Shown here in pieces: positions 37,444-45,227 of a DNA stretch of 64,000 bases. Every line of letters starts with the position of its first letter. The first letter of the stretch is position 1. Origin of the DNA: Amycolatopsis sp. MtRt-6 (lineage in GTDB: Bacteria; Actinomycetota; Actinomycetes; Mycobacteriales; Pseudonocardiaceae); NCBI RefSeq assembly GCF_017308975.1, contig NZ_JADWPD010000019.1, positions 124,001 to 188,000 on the forward strand, in the 5' to 3' direction. The position numbers were made by a program, and so were the translations under genes. The notes under the pieces are model-generated. The model saw only the letters and a program-made list of their open reading frames with translations. It was not told where the DNA came from and made no database searches.

Positions 37444-38486
37444 CAGCGGGCTCCTTCCCGCTGCATGAGGAGCAGGAAGAACGGCCCGCCGACCAGCGCC
37501 GTGAAGATCGTGAGCGGGAACTCCTGCGGGGCGCCGACGGTGCGGGCGACGAGGTCGACCGCCACGAGGAACACCGCGCCGAGCAGCGCCCCGACCGGGA
37601 GAACACGCCGGTGGTCGGCGCCGACGAGCAGCCGGGCCGTGTGCGGCACGATCAGCCCGACGAAGCCGACACCGCCAGCGAGCCCGACCGTGACCGCGGT
37701 GCACAGGGCGGCTACCAGCAACAGCAGCAACCGGACCCGACGCAGGTGGACCCCCACCGCGACCGCGCTGTCATCGCCCAGCGACAAGGCGTTCAGCGCG
37801 CGTCCCTGGGTCAGCAGCCACAGGACACACACCAGGATCACCACGACCGGAACCGGCAATGAATCCCACCGCGCCCCCGAGACCGAACCGAGGGTCCAGA
37901 ACAGGATTCCGCTCAGCTGACCGGGCTGGGCTTGCAGCTGCACGAAACTGGTGGCCGCCGCGGCGACGTAGCCGAGGGCGACACCGGCCAGGACGAGCCG
38001 GTTGTCGGTGAACGCCCCGCGCCGCTGGGCGAAGGAGAACACGAGCGCCAGGACCAGCGCCGCCCCCGCGAACGCGCCCGCCGGCACGCCGAGGCCGAGC
38101 AGCACGCCACTGCCGGCGACCATGACGAGGACCGCCCCGAACGACGCGCCCGAGGAAACGCCGATGACGTAGGGATCGGCGAGCGGGTTCCGCACCAGAC
38201 CCTGCAGGGCGATCCCGGACACGGTCAACCCGGCCCCGGCCGTCACCGCCGCGATCACCCGCGGAATGCGGTACTCCCACACGATCGTGAGGTGCAGCGT
38301 CGACGCGGGGTCGCCGATTCCGGCCTTCGCGAGCAGAACGCGCGCGACGTCGCCGACCGGCACCGGCACACTGCCGACACACACCCCGAGCACCGCGACC
38401 GCGACCAGAGCGAGCGCGAGTGCCGCGACCCAGGTGCCGGTCGATACCCGGGCGCGGCGCGGGTCAGAACGCGTCAGGGTGGGCAA
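37443..38486 (-). CDS. FecCD-family iron/siderophore ABC permease
   Basis: This is a polytopic protein with about ten helices and the conserved family segments WEYRIPRVIAAVTAGAGLTV, QGLVRNPLADPYVIGVSSGA and GGVGFVGLIVPHTARLLVG. The last contains the coupling helix to the ATPase. No ATG/GTG fits the N-terminus; a TTG at 38486 gives 347 aa with PTLTRSDPRRARV before the first helix. This start overlaps the end of the binding-protein gene by 23 bp, consistent with coupling. Only one permease gene is present, so it probably works as a homodimer. Confidence 0.9.
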   Translation of the reverse strand: MPTLTRSDPRRARVSTGTWVAALALALVAVAVLGVCVGSVPVPVGDVARVLLAKAGIGDPASTLHLTIVWEYRIPRVIAAVTAGAGLTVSGIALQGLVRNPLADPYVIGVSSGASFGAVLVMVAGSGVLLGLGVPAGAFAGAALVLALVFSFAQRRGAFTDNRLVLAGVALGYVAAAATSFVQLQAQPGQLSGILFWTLGSVSGARWDSLPVPVVVILVCVLWLLTQGRALNALSLGDDSAVAVGVHLRRVRLLLLLVAALCTAVTVGLAGGVGFVGLIVPHTARLLVGADHRRVLPVGALLGAVFLVAVDLVARTVGAPQEFPLTIFTALVGGPFFLLLMQREGAR

Positions 38487-39498
38487 CTCGAGCCACCTTC
38501 GCGACCGCGGCGGCGTTCGCCGGACCGAAGTACAGACCGTCGTGGACGACGACGTGGCGCTTCGCCTTCGAGGCCGCCCAATCCGGGTGCGCGGCGAACG
38601 TCTTCGCCGCCAGGGCGTTGGCGTCCACACTGGAATCCCCGAAGATCACGAGGACGTCCACTGTGGCCGCGGCGAGCTGTTCGGCGCTGACCGTGCCGGA
38701 CGCCTCGTGCTTCTGGCCGGCGAAGGCGTTCTTCACCCCGGCCCGGCTGAGCACGTCGTCGACGATGCCGCCGGTCCACACCGCGGGCGTGCCGTCCGCG
38801 GTCGCCCCGGGGCTGACCACCAGGCCGGTGACGGTCGTCTTGCCCTTGATCGCGTCCGCGGTGCGGGCGAGCTGCTGCTTCGCGTCCTCGATGGCGGCCG
38901 CGGCCTTGTCTTCGACGTGGAAGAGCTTGCCCAGCAGGCGGAGGAAGTCGAAGCTGCCTTCGATGCCGATGGTCTCGTAGTGCTGTTTCTGCTCGGCGGT
39001 GGCGCCGGGATCGCCGTTGGCGCAGTTCGCCGGGTTGACCAATGTGTTCGCGCCCGCTGAGGCCAGTTCATCGCGGGTGGCGAAGCCGGAGTTCTTGTCG
39101 AACCCGCCCGACCACGTCGAGACGACGAGATCCGGCTGCAGGGCGAGCAGCTGCTCCGCCGGCACGTCGAAGTTCTGGTTCAGGGTCAAACCGGCCTTGG
39201 GCAACGCCGCGACCTTCTCCGCCAGCGAAGGGACGTCGGAGACGCCGTAGGACTGCATGTTCGCGATGACGTGGCCGTCCAGGCCCAGCACCACGAAGGA
39301 CTCCGCCTCGGCGACCGACGTGCCGTTCAGGATCACCACGCGGGAGGGCGTCTTGGCGAACGTCTCGGTCCGTCCGCAGTTCTCGATGGTGACCGCCGGG
39401 CCACCGGCGTTCGACGCGGACGAGACCGGCGTCGAGCAGCCGGCCAAAACCGTTGCGGTGACGCCAATTGCGGCCGCCAGAACTTGTTTTCTGCTCAT
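38464..39498 (-). CDS. Iron-siderophore/metal ABC transporter substrate-binding lipoprotein
   Basis: The 344-aa protein starts at ATG 39498 behind GAGG and has the lipobox VLAGC-S, so it is anchored outside the membrane. The TroA/FepB-like fold is visible: CGRTETFAKTPSRVVILNGT, the ALQPDLVVSTWSGG segment of lobe one, and VDVLVIFGDSSVDANALAAK late. It heads the operon and is divergent from the GlxA-type regulator 72 bp away. The ligand cannot be read from sequence; the FecCD/FecE partners favour a ferric siderophore, heme or corrinoid. Confidence 0.9.
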   Translation of the reverse strand: MSRKQVLAAAIGVTATVLAGCSTPVSSASNAGGPAVTIENCGRTETFAKTPSRVVILNGTSVAEAESFVVLGLDGHVIANMQSYGVSDVPSLAEKVAALPKAGLTLNQNFDVPAEQLLALQPDLVVSTWSGGFDKNSGFATRDELASAGANTLVNPANCANGDPGATAEQKQHYETIGIEGSFDFLRLLGKLFHVEDKAAAAIEDAKQQLARTADAIKGKTTVTGLVVSPGATADGTPAVWTGGIVDDVLSRAGVKNAFAGQKHEASGTVSAEQLAAATVDVLVIFGDSSVDANALAAKTFAAHPDWAASKAKRHVVVHDGLYFGPANAAAVAKVARVAHPDAF

Positions 39499-39570
39499 CG
39501 GTTCCCATCCTCGGAAAGACGCGTTCCGCCGGCAAGCGGCAGGACTGCACGATTGCGATAGATTTCTGCC

Positions 39571-40518
39571 ATGACGCTCGCGACGGAACACCGCATCGCC
39601 GTCCTCGCGCTGGACGGGGTGGCGCCCCTCGAAGTCGGCATTCCGTTCCAGGTCTTCGATTGCCGTGGCCTGCCTTACGAACTGGCGCTGTGCGGCCGCG
39701 ACCGCAGTCCGGTCGCCACCGACAGCGGCTGGGAAATTGCCGTCACACACGGCCTCGATGCAGTGGTCGCGGCGGACACCGTGATAGTTCCGGCGTTTCG
39801 CGATTACTTGGCAGGGGCGCCGGACGACGTCGCGGCCGCGCTCCGGGAGGCGCACCGGCGCGGAGCCCGGATCGCGTCGATCTGCACTGCCGCGTTTGCG
39901 CTCGGTTCGGCCGGGCTGCTCGACGGACGCCGCGTGACCACGCACTGGCGGTGGGCCGAGGAGTTCGCGAAGCGTTACCCGGAAGCGGAAGTCGACCCGG
40001 CCGCCCTCTACGTCGACAGCGGCGACATCCTCACGTCGGCGGGCGTCGCCAGCGGCATCGACCTGTGCCTGCACCTGCTCCGCCGCGACCACGGCGCCGC
40101 CGTCGCGAATGCCGTGGCCCGCGACATCATCGCCGCCCCGCACCGGGAAGGCGGGCAGGCGCAGTTCATCGACCGGCCGCCGGTGACCACGGACCGGACC
40201 GGGCTCGGCGCAACGCTGGAATGGGCGTTGACGCGCCTTGCGGAGCCGCTCACGGTGGCCGATCTGGCCGCCCACGCCCGGATGTCAGCTCGAAGTTTCG
40301 CCCGGAACTTCGCGGTCGAGACCGGGACCAGCCCGATGAAGTGGCTCAACTCCGCGCGCGTGAACCAGGCACGGGAGCTCCTGGAGACCACGGCCACGAG
40401 CGTCGACGACATCGCCGTCCGGTGCGGCCTCGGCACCCCGGCCAACTTCCGGCAGCACTTCCGCCGGGCGACCGGGACCACGCCGAGCGAGTACCGGCGG
40501 GTGTTCGCCACGGGTTGA
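39571..40518 (+). CDS. GlxA-type transcriptional regulator (DJ-1/PfpI-like domain + AraC HTH)
   Basis: The 315-aa protein has an N-terminal GATase1-like domain (5-190) with the elbow ASICTAAFALGSAGLLDG and a C-terminal AraC/XylS domain. The latter has LTVADLAAHARMSARSFARN for the first helix-turn-helix and SVDDIAVRCGLGTPANFRQH then RRATGTTPSEYRR for the second. This is the GlxA/FtrA group. It is divergent from the iron-type ABC operon, whose last gene encodes a free-standing protein of the same N-terminal fold. It probably controls that operon; no inverted repeat is obvious in the 72-bp gap. Confidence 0.92.
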   Translation: MTLATEHRIAVLALDGVAPLEVGIPFQVFDCRGLPYELALCGRDRSPVATDSGWEIAVTHGLDAVVAADTVIVPAFRDYLAGAPDDVAAALREAHRRGARIASICTAAFALGSAGLLDGRRVTTHWRWAEEFAKRYPEAEVDPAALYVDSGDILTSAGVASGIDLCLHLLRRDHGAAVANAVARDIIAAPHREGGQAQFIDRPPVTTDRTGLGATLEWALTRLAEPLTVADLAAHARMSARSFARNFAVETGTSPMKWLNSARVNQARELLETTATSVDDIAVRCGLGTPANFRQHFRRATGTTPSEYRRVFATG

Positions 40519-40551
40519 GCGGCGTCGAAACCGTCGCGCTGCAGGAGAAAA

Positions 40552-41004
40552 TCACACGGCGTTGTCGCGCTCGGTCCGGGCGGCGAGGAGGTCTTCGCGG
40601 GCTCGGGCGACGCGGGCGCGGATGGTCCCGATGGGGCAGTCACAGACCTCGGCGGCTTCGGCGTAGGAGTAGCCGAGGAGCTGCGTGAGGGTGATGGTCT
40701 CACAGCCGCGGGGACGGGTGGAGCGAGCGCGGAAGTGGTCGGCGACCACGCGGCGTGCGATGGACAGCAACCAGGTCCGTGGGGCGGAGCGGCCCGCGAA
40801 CGTGGGCAGAGCGGTGATGGCTCGGATGTAAGTTTCCCGGGTGAGGTCGTCGGCGGCGGAGGTGCCGGCGAGATGAGCGGTGAACCGCCAGACATCGGCC
40901 TGGGTCGCGCGAATCCACGCTTCGAGGGCTCGGTGGTCGCCGCGGGCGGCGTCGAGCGCGAGTGCGGTGATCCGCTCGTCGTCGCGGTCCCTGCCGGTAG
41001 TCAT
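40552..41004 (-). CDS. ECF sigma factor paralogue with internal deletion
   Basis: The 150-aa protein is nearly identical at both ends to the sigma factor at 41259-41828 (TTGRDRDDERITALALDAAR; TQLLGYSYAEAAEVCDCPIG). It jumps from FRARSTRPRG directly to CETITLTQLLG. About 40 residues, comprising the sigma2-sigma4 linker and the first helix of sigma4, are missing in frame. Region 2 (RNA polymerase and -10 binding) and the sigma4 helix-turn-helix remain. It may be non-functional, or act as a short or antagonistic variant. It lies beside a broken anti-sigma gene, mirroring the intact pair to its right. Confidence 0.8.
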   Translation of the reverse strand: MTTGRDRDDERITALALDAARGDHRALEAWIRATQADVWRFTAHLAGTSAADDLTRETYIRAITALPTFAGRSAPRTWLLSIARRVVADHFRARSTRPRGCETITLTQLLGYSYAEAAEVCDCPIGTIRARVARAREDLLAARTERDNAV

Positions 41005-41091
41005 GAAGCGAACCGTATTGGGCGCCCTCTCCCCTCGGGACCGCCTCTCGGGTGGTGAGCGCACGCGCGAAGAAGACATCGGACCCGGGAA

Positions 41092-41250
41092 GTGCTCTCG
41101 GCCGTGACCGACGGTGAGGCGGCACCCGGCGAGGAGACCGCCGCCGAGCTGCACCTCGCGCGCTGCCCGGCCTGCCGGTTCGCCGCCATGGGCATGGTGG
41201 CGTTGACGCGGTGGCTCCGGGTCCGTCCTGTGCTACGCCTCCGTGGCGTG
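41092..41250 (+). pseudogene. Truncated zinc-finger anti-sigma gene
   Basis: From GTG 41092 the frame reads LSAVTDGEAAPGEETAAELH followed by LARCPACRFAAMGMVALTRW. The HxxxCxxC zinc-binding motif of zf-HC2 anti-sigma factors is intact, but the membrane helices are missing and the homology ends near 41250, just before the next sigma gene's stop. It is the decayed copy of the anti-sigma gene at 41891-42622 (compare LSARIDGEQP ... HLAGCPECRAW) and has the same divergent arrangement relative to its sigma gene. Confidence 0.65.
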
Positions 41251-41258
41251 AACCCGGC

Positions 41259-41828
41259 TTATCCGCCGACGGCGTCGGGCTCGTCCCGCGCGGTCAGGAG
41301 GTCTTCGCGGGCGCGGGCGACCCGGGAGCGGATAGTGCCGATGGGGCAGTCGCAGACTTCGGCGGCTTCGGCGTAGGAGTACCCCAGCAGCTGGGTCAGG
41401 ACGATCGCTTCGCGGCGTTCCGGGTCGAGGCCGTCGAGGAGCAGGCCCAGCTCGACGAGGTCTTCGAAGCCCGCGTTCGCCCGCCGGGCCGACTCGGCTT
41501 CGACGGCGGTCTCCCAGTCCTGCCCGCCGGACCGGGGGCGCACGGACCGCGCGCGGAAGTGGTCGACGACCACGCGGCGGGCGATGGACAACAGCCACGT
41601 CCGGACGGACGAGCGTCCCGCGAACCGCGCCAACGCTGTGACGGCCCGGGCGTAGGTCTCCTGGGTGAGGTCGTCGGCCGGCTCGGCGCCGGCCAGGTGG
41701 GCGACGAACCGCCAGACGTCGGCCTGGGTCGCGCGGATCCAGGCCTCGAAGGCTCGCTGGTCGCCGCGGGCGGCGTCGAGCGCGAGTGCGGTGATCCGCT
41801 CGTCGTCGCGGTCTCTGCCGGTGGTCAC
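41259..41828 (-). CDS. ECF RNA polymerase sigma factor
   Basis: The 189-aa protein (GTG start at 41828) has sigma2 (GDQRAFEAWIRATQADVWRF ... DDLTQETYARAV, RTWLLSIARRVVVDHFRAR) and sigma4 (LDPERREAIVLTQLLGYSYA, then EAAEVCDCPIGTIRSRVARA). It is divergent from the anti-sigma gene, with an ECF-type promoter in between facing the anti-sigma gene. Proximity and the repeated promoter pattern through the copper cluster make it, or the sigma factor at 50674, the likely activator of that regulon. Confidence 0.93.
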   Translation of the reverse strand: MTTGRDRDDERITALALDAARGDQRAFEAWIRATQADVWRFVAHLAGAEPADDLTQETYARAVTALARFAGRSSVRTWLLSIARRVVVDHFRARSVRPRSGGQDWETAVEAESARRANAGFEDLVELGLLLDGLDPERREAIVLTQLLGYSYAEAAEVCDCPIGTIRSRVARAREDLLTARDEPDAVGG

Positions 41829-41854
41829 GAACCGACACGCTAGCCGATACCGGT

Positions 41855-41882
41855 GGGAACTCCAGCGGCCCGGTGACCGACT
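41855..41882 (+). promoter_or_regulatory. ECF-type promoter P1 (anti-sigma gene)
   Basis: GGGAAC at 41855-41860, 17-bp spacer, CGACT at 41878-41882. The predicted transcription start is about 7-9 bp further on, at or next to the GTG at 41891, so the anti-sigma mRNA would be leaderless. This makes the alternative GTG at 41873, inside the promoter, an unlikely start. Confidence 0.7.
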
Positions 41883-41890
41883 ATTGGAGT

Positions 41891-42622
41891 GTGAACTGCT
41901 CTGACTTGCGTGAATCGCTCTCGGCCCGGATCGACGGGGAGCAGCCCGTGGTGGCCGACGACGTGCTCGATCGTCACCTGGCCGGGTGCCCGGAGTGCCG
42001 GGCCTGGCAGGAGCGAGCGATCGCGTTGCGCCGGATGACCCTGATCCGGGAAGCACCGGCGGTGCCGGACCTCACGGCGCGGATCCTGGCCGAGGTGCCC
42101 GCGCCGCGGCCGCAGCCGTGGCGCCTGCGGGTGGCCCTGGGCCTGGTCGCGCTGGTGCAGAGCGGCCTCGGGCTGGCCGAGCTGACGGGGGTCGACGTCG
42201 GCCACGCCGTGCACGGCGGGCTGGCCGCCGCCCACCTCGGCAACGAAAGCGCGGCCTGGAACGTCGCGGTCGGCATCGGGCTGCTGTGGGCGGCGTTGCG
42301 CCCGTCGGCCGCGGCCGGCCTGCTGCCCGCCCTCGGCGGGTTCGTGGTGGTGCTCGGCATCGTTTCCGGGTTCGACCTGTCGACCGGGCAGGTGGCGGCC
42401 GGCCGGGTGGCCTCCCACGCGCTGGTCGTCGCCGGCGTCGCCCTGCTCTTCGCGGTGCGACGGCAGCACGCGCGGCAGCCCGCTCCGCCGTCGGCTGACC
42501 GCGTACCCGCGCCGGAGGACGGTCGGACCGGCCGATCCGACGACGAGGTGGCCGGCGGTCCGCCGGGACAGCCGCAGCAGCGCCGCTTCCCCCAGTTGCC
42601 GACCGGCCGCCGGGCAGCCTGA
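41891..42622 (+). CDS. Zinc-finger (zf-HC2) membrane anti-sigma factor
   Basis: The 243-aa protein starts at GTG 41891 (MNCSDLRESLSARIDGEQ). Its N-terminus carries the ZAS motif HLAGCPECRAW that binds and holds an ECF sigma factor. About five to six membrane helices follow between residues 75 and 195, and the tail is hydrophilic. The multi-helix membrane part indicates that the signal is sensed in or through the membrane. It is divergent from the sigma gene and preceded by the ECF promoter P1, implying autoregulation of the inhibitor by its sigma factor. Confidence 0.88.
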   Translation: MNCSDLRESLSARIDGEQPVVADDVLDRHLAGCPECRAWQERAIALRRMTLIREAPAVPDLTARILAEVPAPRPQPWRLRVALGLVALVQSGLGLAELTGVDVGHAVHGGLAAAHLGNESAAWNVAVGIGLLWAALRPSAAAGLLPALGGFVVVLGIVSGFDLSTGQVAAGRVASHALVVAGVALLFAVRRQHARQPAPPSADRVPAPEDGRTGRSDDEVAGGPPGQPQQRRFPQLPTGRRAA

Positions 42623-42629
42623 TAACGGC

Positions 42630-42657
42630 GGGAACCGAACCGGCCCGGCAGCCGACT
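42630..42657 (+). promoter_or_regulatory. ECF-type promoter P2 (Cys-rich small protein gene)
   Basis: GGGAAC at 42630-42635, 17-bp spacer, CGACT at 42653-42657. It lies 38 bp upstream of the ATG at 42696 and leaves room for the AGGAG ribosome binding site at 42682-42686. Confidence 0.7.
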
Positions 42658-42695
42658 ACCGGACAAGACGATCGAGCGATGAGGAGCTGGTGGTC

Positions 42696-42920
42696 ATGTC
42701 CGAGCAAACTGCCGGGATGCGGCACGTCGCGACCTTCTGCGGTCAGTGCAACTGCGGGTGCCCCGAGCTGTTCCTGGCCGACGGGGCGCCGCCGGAGCGT
42801 GCGGTGGTGATCACCGACGACTTCGGGCAGCGGATCGAGATGAGCCGCGAGCAGCTCGCGGTGCTCGTCGCCGACGTGAAGTCGGGCGTCCTGGACGCCG
42901 TGCTCACCCCGGCGGGCTGA
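42696..42920 (+). CDS. Cys-rich small protein, possible metal-binding
   Basis: The 74-aa cytoplasmic protein starts at ATG 42696, 9 bp after AGGAG (a GTG at 42690 is too close to it). Residues 13-20 hold ATFCGQCNCGCPEL, four cysteines in ten residues. The rest (VVITDDFGQRIEMSREQLAV) is small and acidic with no known domain. I have no function for it. Placement directly behind an ECF promoter of the copper cluster and the CxxCxCxC spacing suggest thiolate binding of copper or another soft metal, but this is inference. Confidence 0.8.
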   Translation: MSEQTAGMRHVATFCGQCNCGCPELFLADGAPPERAVVITDDFGQRIEMSREQLAVLVADVKSGVLDAVLTPAG

Positions 42921-43148
42921 GCGGGCCGGCGGCGGCTCCGGAAGCCTCAGGAGCGGAAAACTCCCAGCGGCGCCGCCGGCCCTGACGCGAGGACCGGTTC
43001 GCGGCCCCGGCCGCCACCGGGTGATCCCCGCGCTCCAGTGGTCGGCGGGCCGCGGGACAAAGTTCCCGCGAATCGACCGGAATACGGCCCTTGGCTGAAA
43101 ACCCTTTCTCGACGGCGGCCGACCCGTGAGCCGGTTCACCCGGATGCC

Positions 43149-43176
43149 GGGAACCAGCGGCGCTCACAGGGCGACT
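43149..43176 (+). promoter_or_regulatory. ECF-type promoter P3 (PepSY-DUF5134 operon)
   Basis: GGGAAC at 43149-43154, 17-bp spacer, CGACT at 43172-43176, 29 bp before the ATG at 43206. The remaining part of 42921-43205 contains no gene. Confidence 0.7.
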
Positions 43177-43205
43177 TCTGCTGGAGGGCGGCTGAGAGGA
43201 GCCTG

Positions 43206-44549
43206 ATGACCATCGACCAGCGTGACGAACCGGCAGCGGCCGATTCCGCCGTGGAAGCAGATCAACGCTTCGGGTGGCCGGCGATCCGCCCGCTGTTGCT
43301 GCGCCTGCACTTCTACGCCGGCGTCTTCATCGGCCCGTTCCTGCTCGTGGCCGCGATCACCGGGCTCGCCTACGTCTGGGCACCCCAGCTGGAGCGGAGC
43401 GTCTACGACCACGAGCTGCACGTGCCGGCGGCGGCCACGACCGTTCCGCTGGACCAGCAGGCCGCGACGGCGAAGGCCCTCGTCCCGGACGGCACCCTGA
43501 CGGGTGTGCGACCCGGGCCGACGCCGACCGACACGACGCAGGTCATCTTCAACCGGCCCGGCCTGGAACCAAGCTTCCACTGGACGGTGTTCGTCGACCC
43601 CCACACCGGCGACGTGCGCGGCCAGCTGGAGACCTACGGGTCCGGGCAGGCGATGCCGGTGCGGAGCTGGATCGACGTCCTGCACCGCAGCTTCCACCTC
43701 GGCGATTTCGGCCGCTTGTACAGCGAACTGGCGGCCAGCTGGCTGTGGGTCGTGACGCTGGCCGGTTTGGCGCTCTGGTTCGGCCGGTGGCGCCGCAAGC
43801 GCGCCGCGGCTCCCAGCCGGCGCGCCAAACTGCTGACCTGGCACGGCCGGACCGGCCTGGTCCTGGCGATCGGGCTGCTGTTCCTGTCGGCCACCGGCCT
43901 GACGTGGTCGCAGTACGCCGGCGACAACATCACCGAACTGCGGGCCCAGCTGGACTGGACCAGCCCGTCGGTGTCGGCGACGGTCCCCGCAGCCTCAGGC
44001 GGGAAGGACATCGGCTTCGACGGCGCCCGCGAAGCGACGCTGCGGGCCGGGCTCACCGATCCGGTCGAGGTCCGCCCGCCGGCCGGGCCCGGCAAGGGTT
44101 ATGTGGTGGCGCAGGTCGGCCGGAGCTGGCCGGTGCAGGCCGATTCGATGGCCGTCGACCCGGCGACCGGGACCATCACCGACACCCTCAGGTTCGCCGA
44201 CTACAACCTCGCGGCCAAGCTCAGCACGTGGGGGATCGACGCGCACATGGGCTTCCTCTTCGGGATCTGGAACCAGATCGTGCTGACGGTGCTGGCGGTC
44301 GCGCTGATCTGCGTGATCGTGTGGGGCTACCGGATGTGGTGGCTGCGCCGGCCGACGCGCGGCGAGGCCAGGGTCGGGCGGCCACCGGCAAGGGGCACTT
44401 GGCGGCGGGTACCCGGGAAGGTGCTGGCGCCGACGCTCGTCGTGGTCGCCGTCGTCGGGTACTACCTGCCGCTGTTCGGGTTGTCACTGCTGGGTTTCCT
44501 GATCGTGGACGGCCTGCTCGAAGCACGCCGGCGAAAGGTGGCCGCATGA
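43206..44549 (+). CDS. PepSY-associated TM protein
   Basis: The 447-aa membrane protein has the family opening LLLRLHFYAGVFIGPFLLVA AITG (first helix with conserved His), then PepSY-type extracytoplasmic segments (TVFVDPHTGDVRGQLETYGS). Further helices carry SWIDVLHRSFHLGDFGRLYS, KLLTWHGRTGLVLAIGLLFL and GIDAHMGFLFGIWNQIVL, with a C-terminal helix pair. The histidines in membrane helices suggest heme or metal handling; members are linked with iron or copper reductive processes. A GAGAGGA ribosome binding site precedes the ATG, and the stop overlaps the next gene (ATGA). Confidence 0.9.
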   Translation: MTIDQRDEPAAADSAVEADQRFGWPAIRPLLLRLHFYAGVFIGPFLLVAAITGLAYVWAPQLERSVYDHELHVPAAATTVPLDQQAATAKALVPDGTLTGVRPGPTPTDTTQVIFNRPGLEPSFHWTVFVDPHTGDVRGQLETYGSGQAMPVRSWIDVLHRSFHLGDFGRLYSELAASWLWVVTLAGLALWFGRWRRKRAAAPSRRAKLLTWHGRTGLVLAIGLLFLSATGLTWSQYAGDNITELRAQLDWTSPSVSATVPAASGGKDIGFDGAREATLRAGLTDPVEVRPPAGPGKGYVVAQVGRSWPVQADSMAVDPATGTITDTLRFADYNLAAKLSTWGIDAHMGFLFGIWNQIVLTVLAVALICVIVWGYRMWWLRRPTRGEARVGRPPARGTWRRVPGKVLAPTLVVVAVVGYYLPLFGLSLLGFLIVDGLLEARRRKVAA

Positions 44550-45157
44550 TCACGGCAGAGGGTCTGCGGTGGATCCTGACGGCGATGTTCGTCCTCACGG
44601 GAGCGTTCTGCGCCTACCGCTGCCTGCGGCAGGGCTCGGCCGCGGAGCGGACCGGGGACGTGTTGCACGTGGTGATGTGCGTGGCCATGGTGGCGATGGT
44701 CTGGCCGGCGACGATGAGCGTGGCCCGCTGGCCGCAGATCGTGTTCTTCGCCTTGGCCGCGGTGTGGTTCGTCGGAATTGCGGCCGTGGGTTCGTCCCAC
44801 GGGGACCACGGCGGCCGGCGCGTGGCGATCTACCACGTGGTGATGATGGCCGCGATGGCGTGGATGGTCTTCGTGATGCCTCGAGCCATGAGCGGTATGA
44901 CAGGCACAGGCGGCACGATGGAGATGCCGGGGCACGCTGGGATGCCGGTGCCCGTGCCGGGCACCGGGACCACCCCTGCGGACGTCACGTCCGTCGCACT
45001 GGTGCTCGTGGTCGTCTTCGTCGTCTCGGGGCTCGTCTTCTTGTCCCGGGCGATCGACGATGCCCGCGCCTCGCGGCCCGCGTTGCGCTCGCTCGGCGGC
45101 GGCGCCAACGGCGTCATGGCCTTGGGCATGGGACTGATGTTGCTGACCATGGCTTGA
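44546..45157 (+). CDS. DUF5134-type His/Met-rich membrane protein
   Basis: The 203-aa protein has six predicted helices with repeated H-x-x-M-x-x-A-M patterns (LHVVMCVAMVAMVW, IYHVVMMAAMAWMV). A loop rich in Met, Gly and His follows (MSGMTGTGGTMEMPGHAGMP). Such Met/His clusters are typical copper ligands. It matches the DUF5134 family often found beside copper P-type ATPases in actinobacteria. Translationally coupled to PepSY by a 4-bp overlap; transcription is predicted from P3. Confidence 0.82.
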   Translation: MITAEGLRWILTAMFVLTGAFCAYRCLRQGSAAERTGDVLHVVMCVAMVAMVWPATMSVARWPQIVFFALAAVWFVGIAAVGSSHGDHGGRRVAIYHVVMMAAMAWMVFVMPRAMSGMTGTGGTMEMPGHAGMPVPVPGTGTTPADVTSVALVLVVVFVVSGLVFLSRAIDDARASRPALRSLGGGANGVMALGMGLMLLTMA

Positions 45158-45191
45158 CAGTCCTGAATGGACTGTGCGCTGGCTCACAGGC

Positions 45192-45219
45192 GGGAACCGG
45201 GGCCGGGATCCGTCCGACG
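45192..45219 (+). promoter_or_regulatory. ECF-type promoter P4 (CtaG-CopA-DsbA-VKOR operon)
   Basis: GGGAAC at 45192-45197, 17-bp spacer, CGACG at 45215-45219. The GTG of the next gene is at 45228, only 8 bp beyond the -10 element, so the transcript would be leaderless. Confidence 0.68.
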
Positions 45220-45227
45220 GCTGAGGG

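Noticed and set aside
41087..41113. GGGAAG followed by CGACG near the broken anti-sigma gene, as a sixth ECF promoter
   Set aside because: The first box has a mismatch, the spacer is 16 bp instead of 17, and it overlaps sequence homologous to coding DNA of the intact anti-sigma gene.
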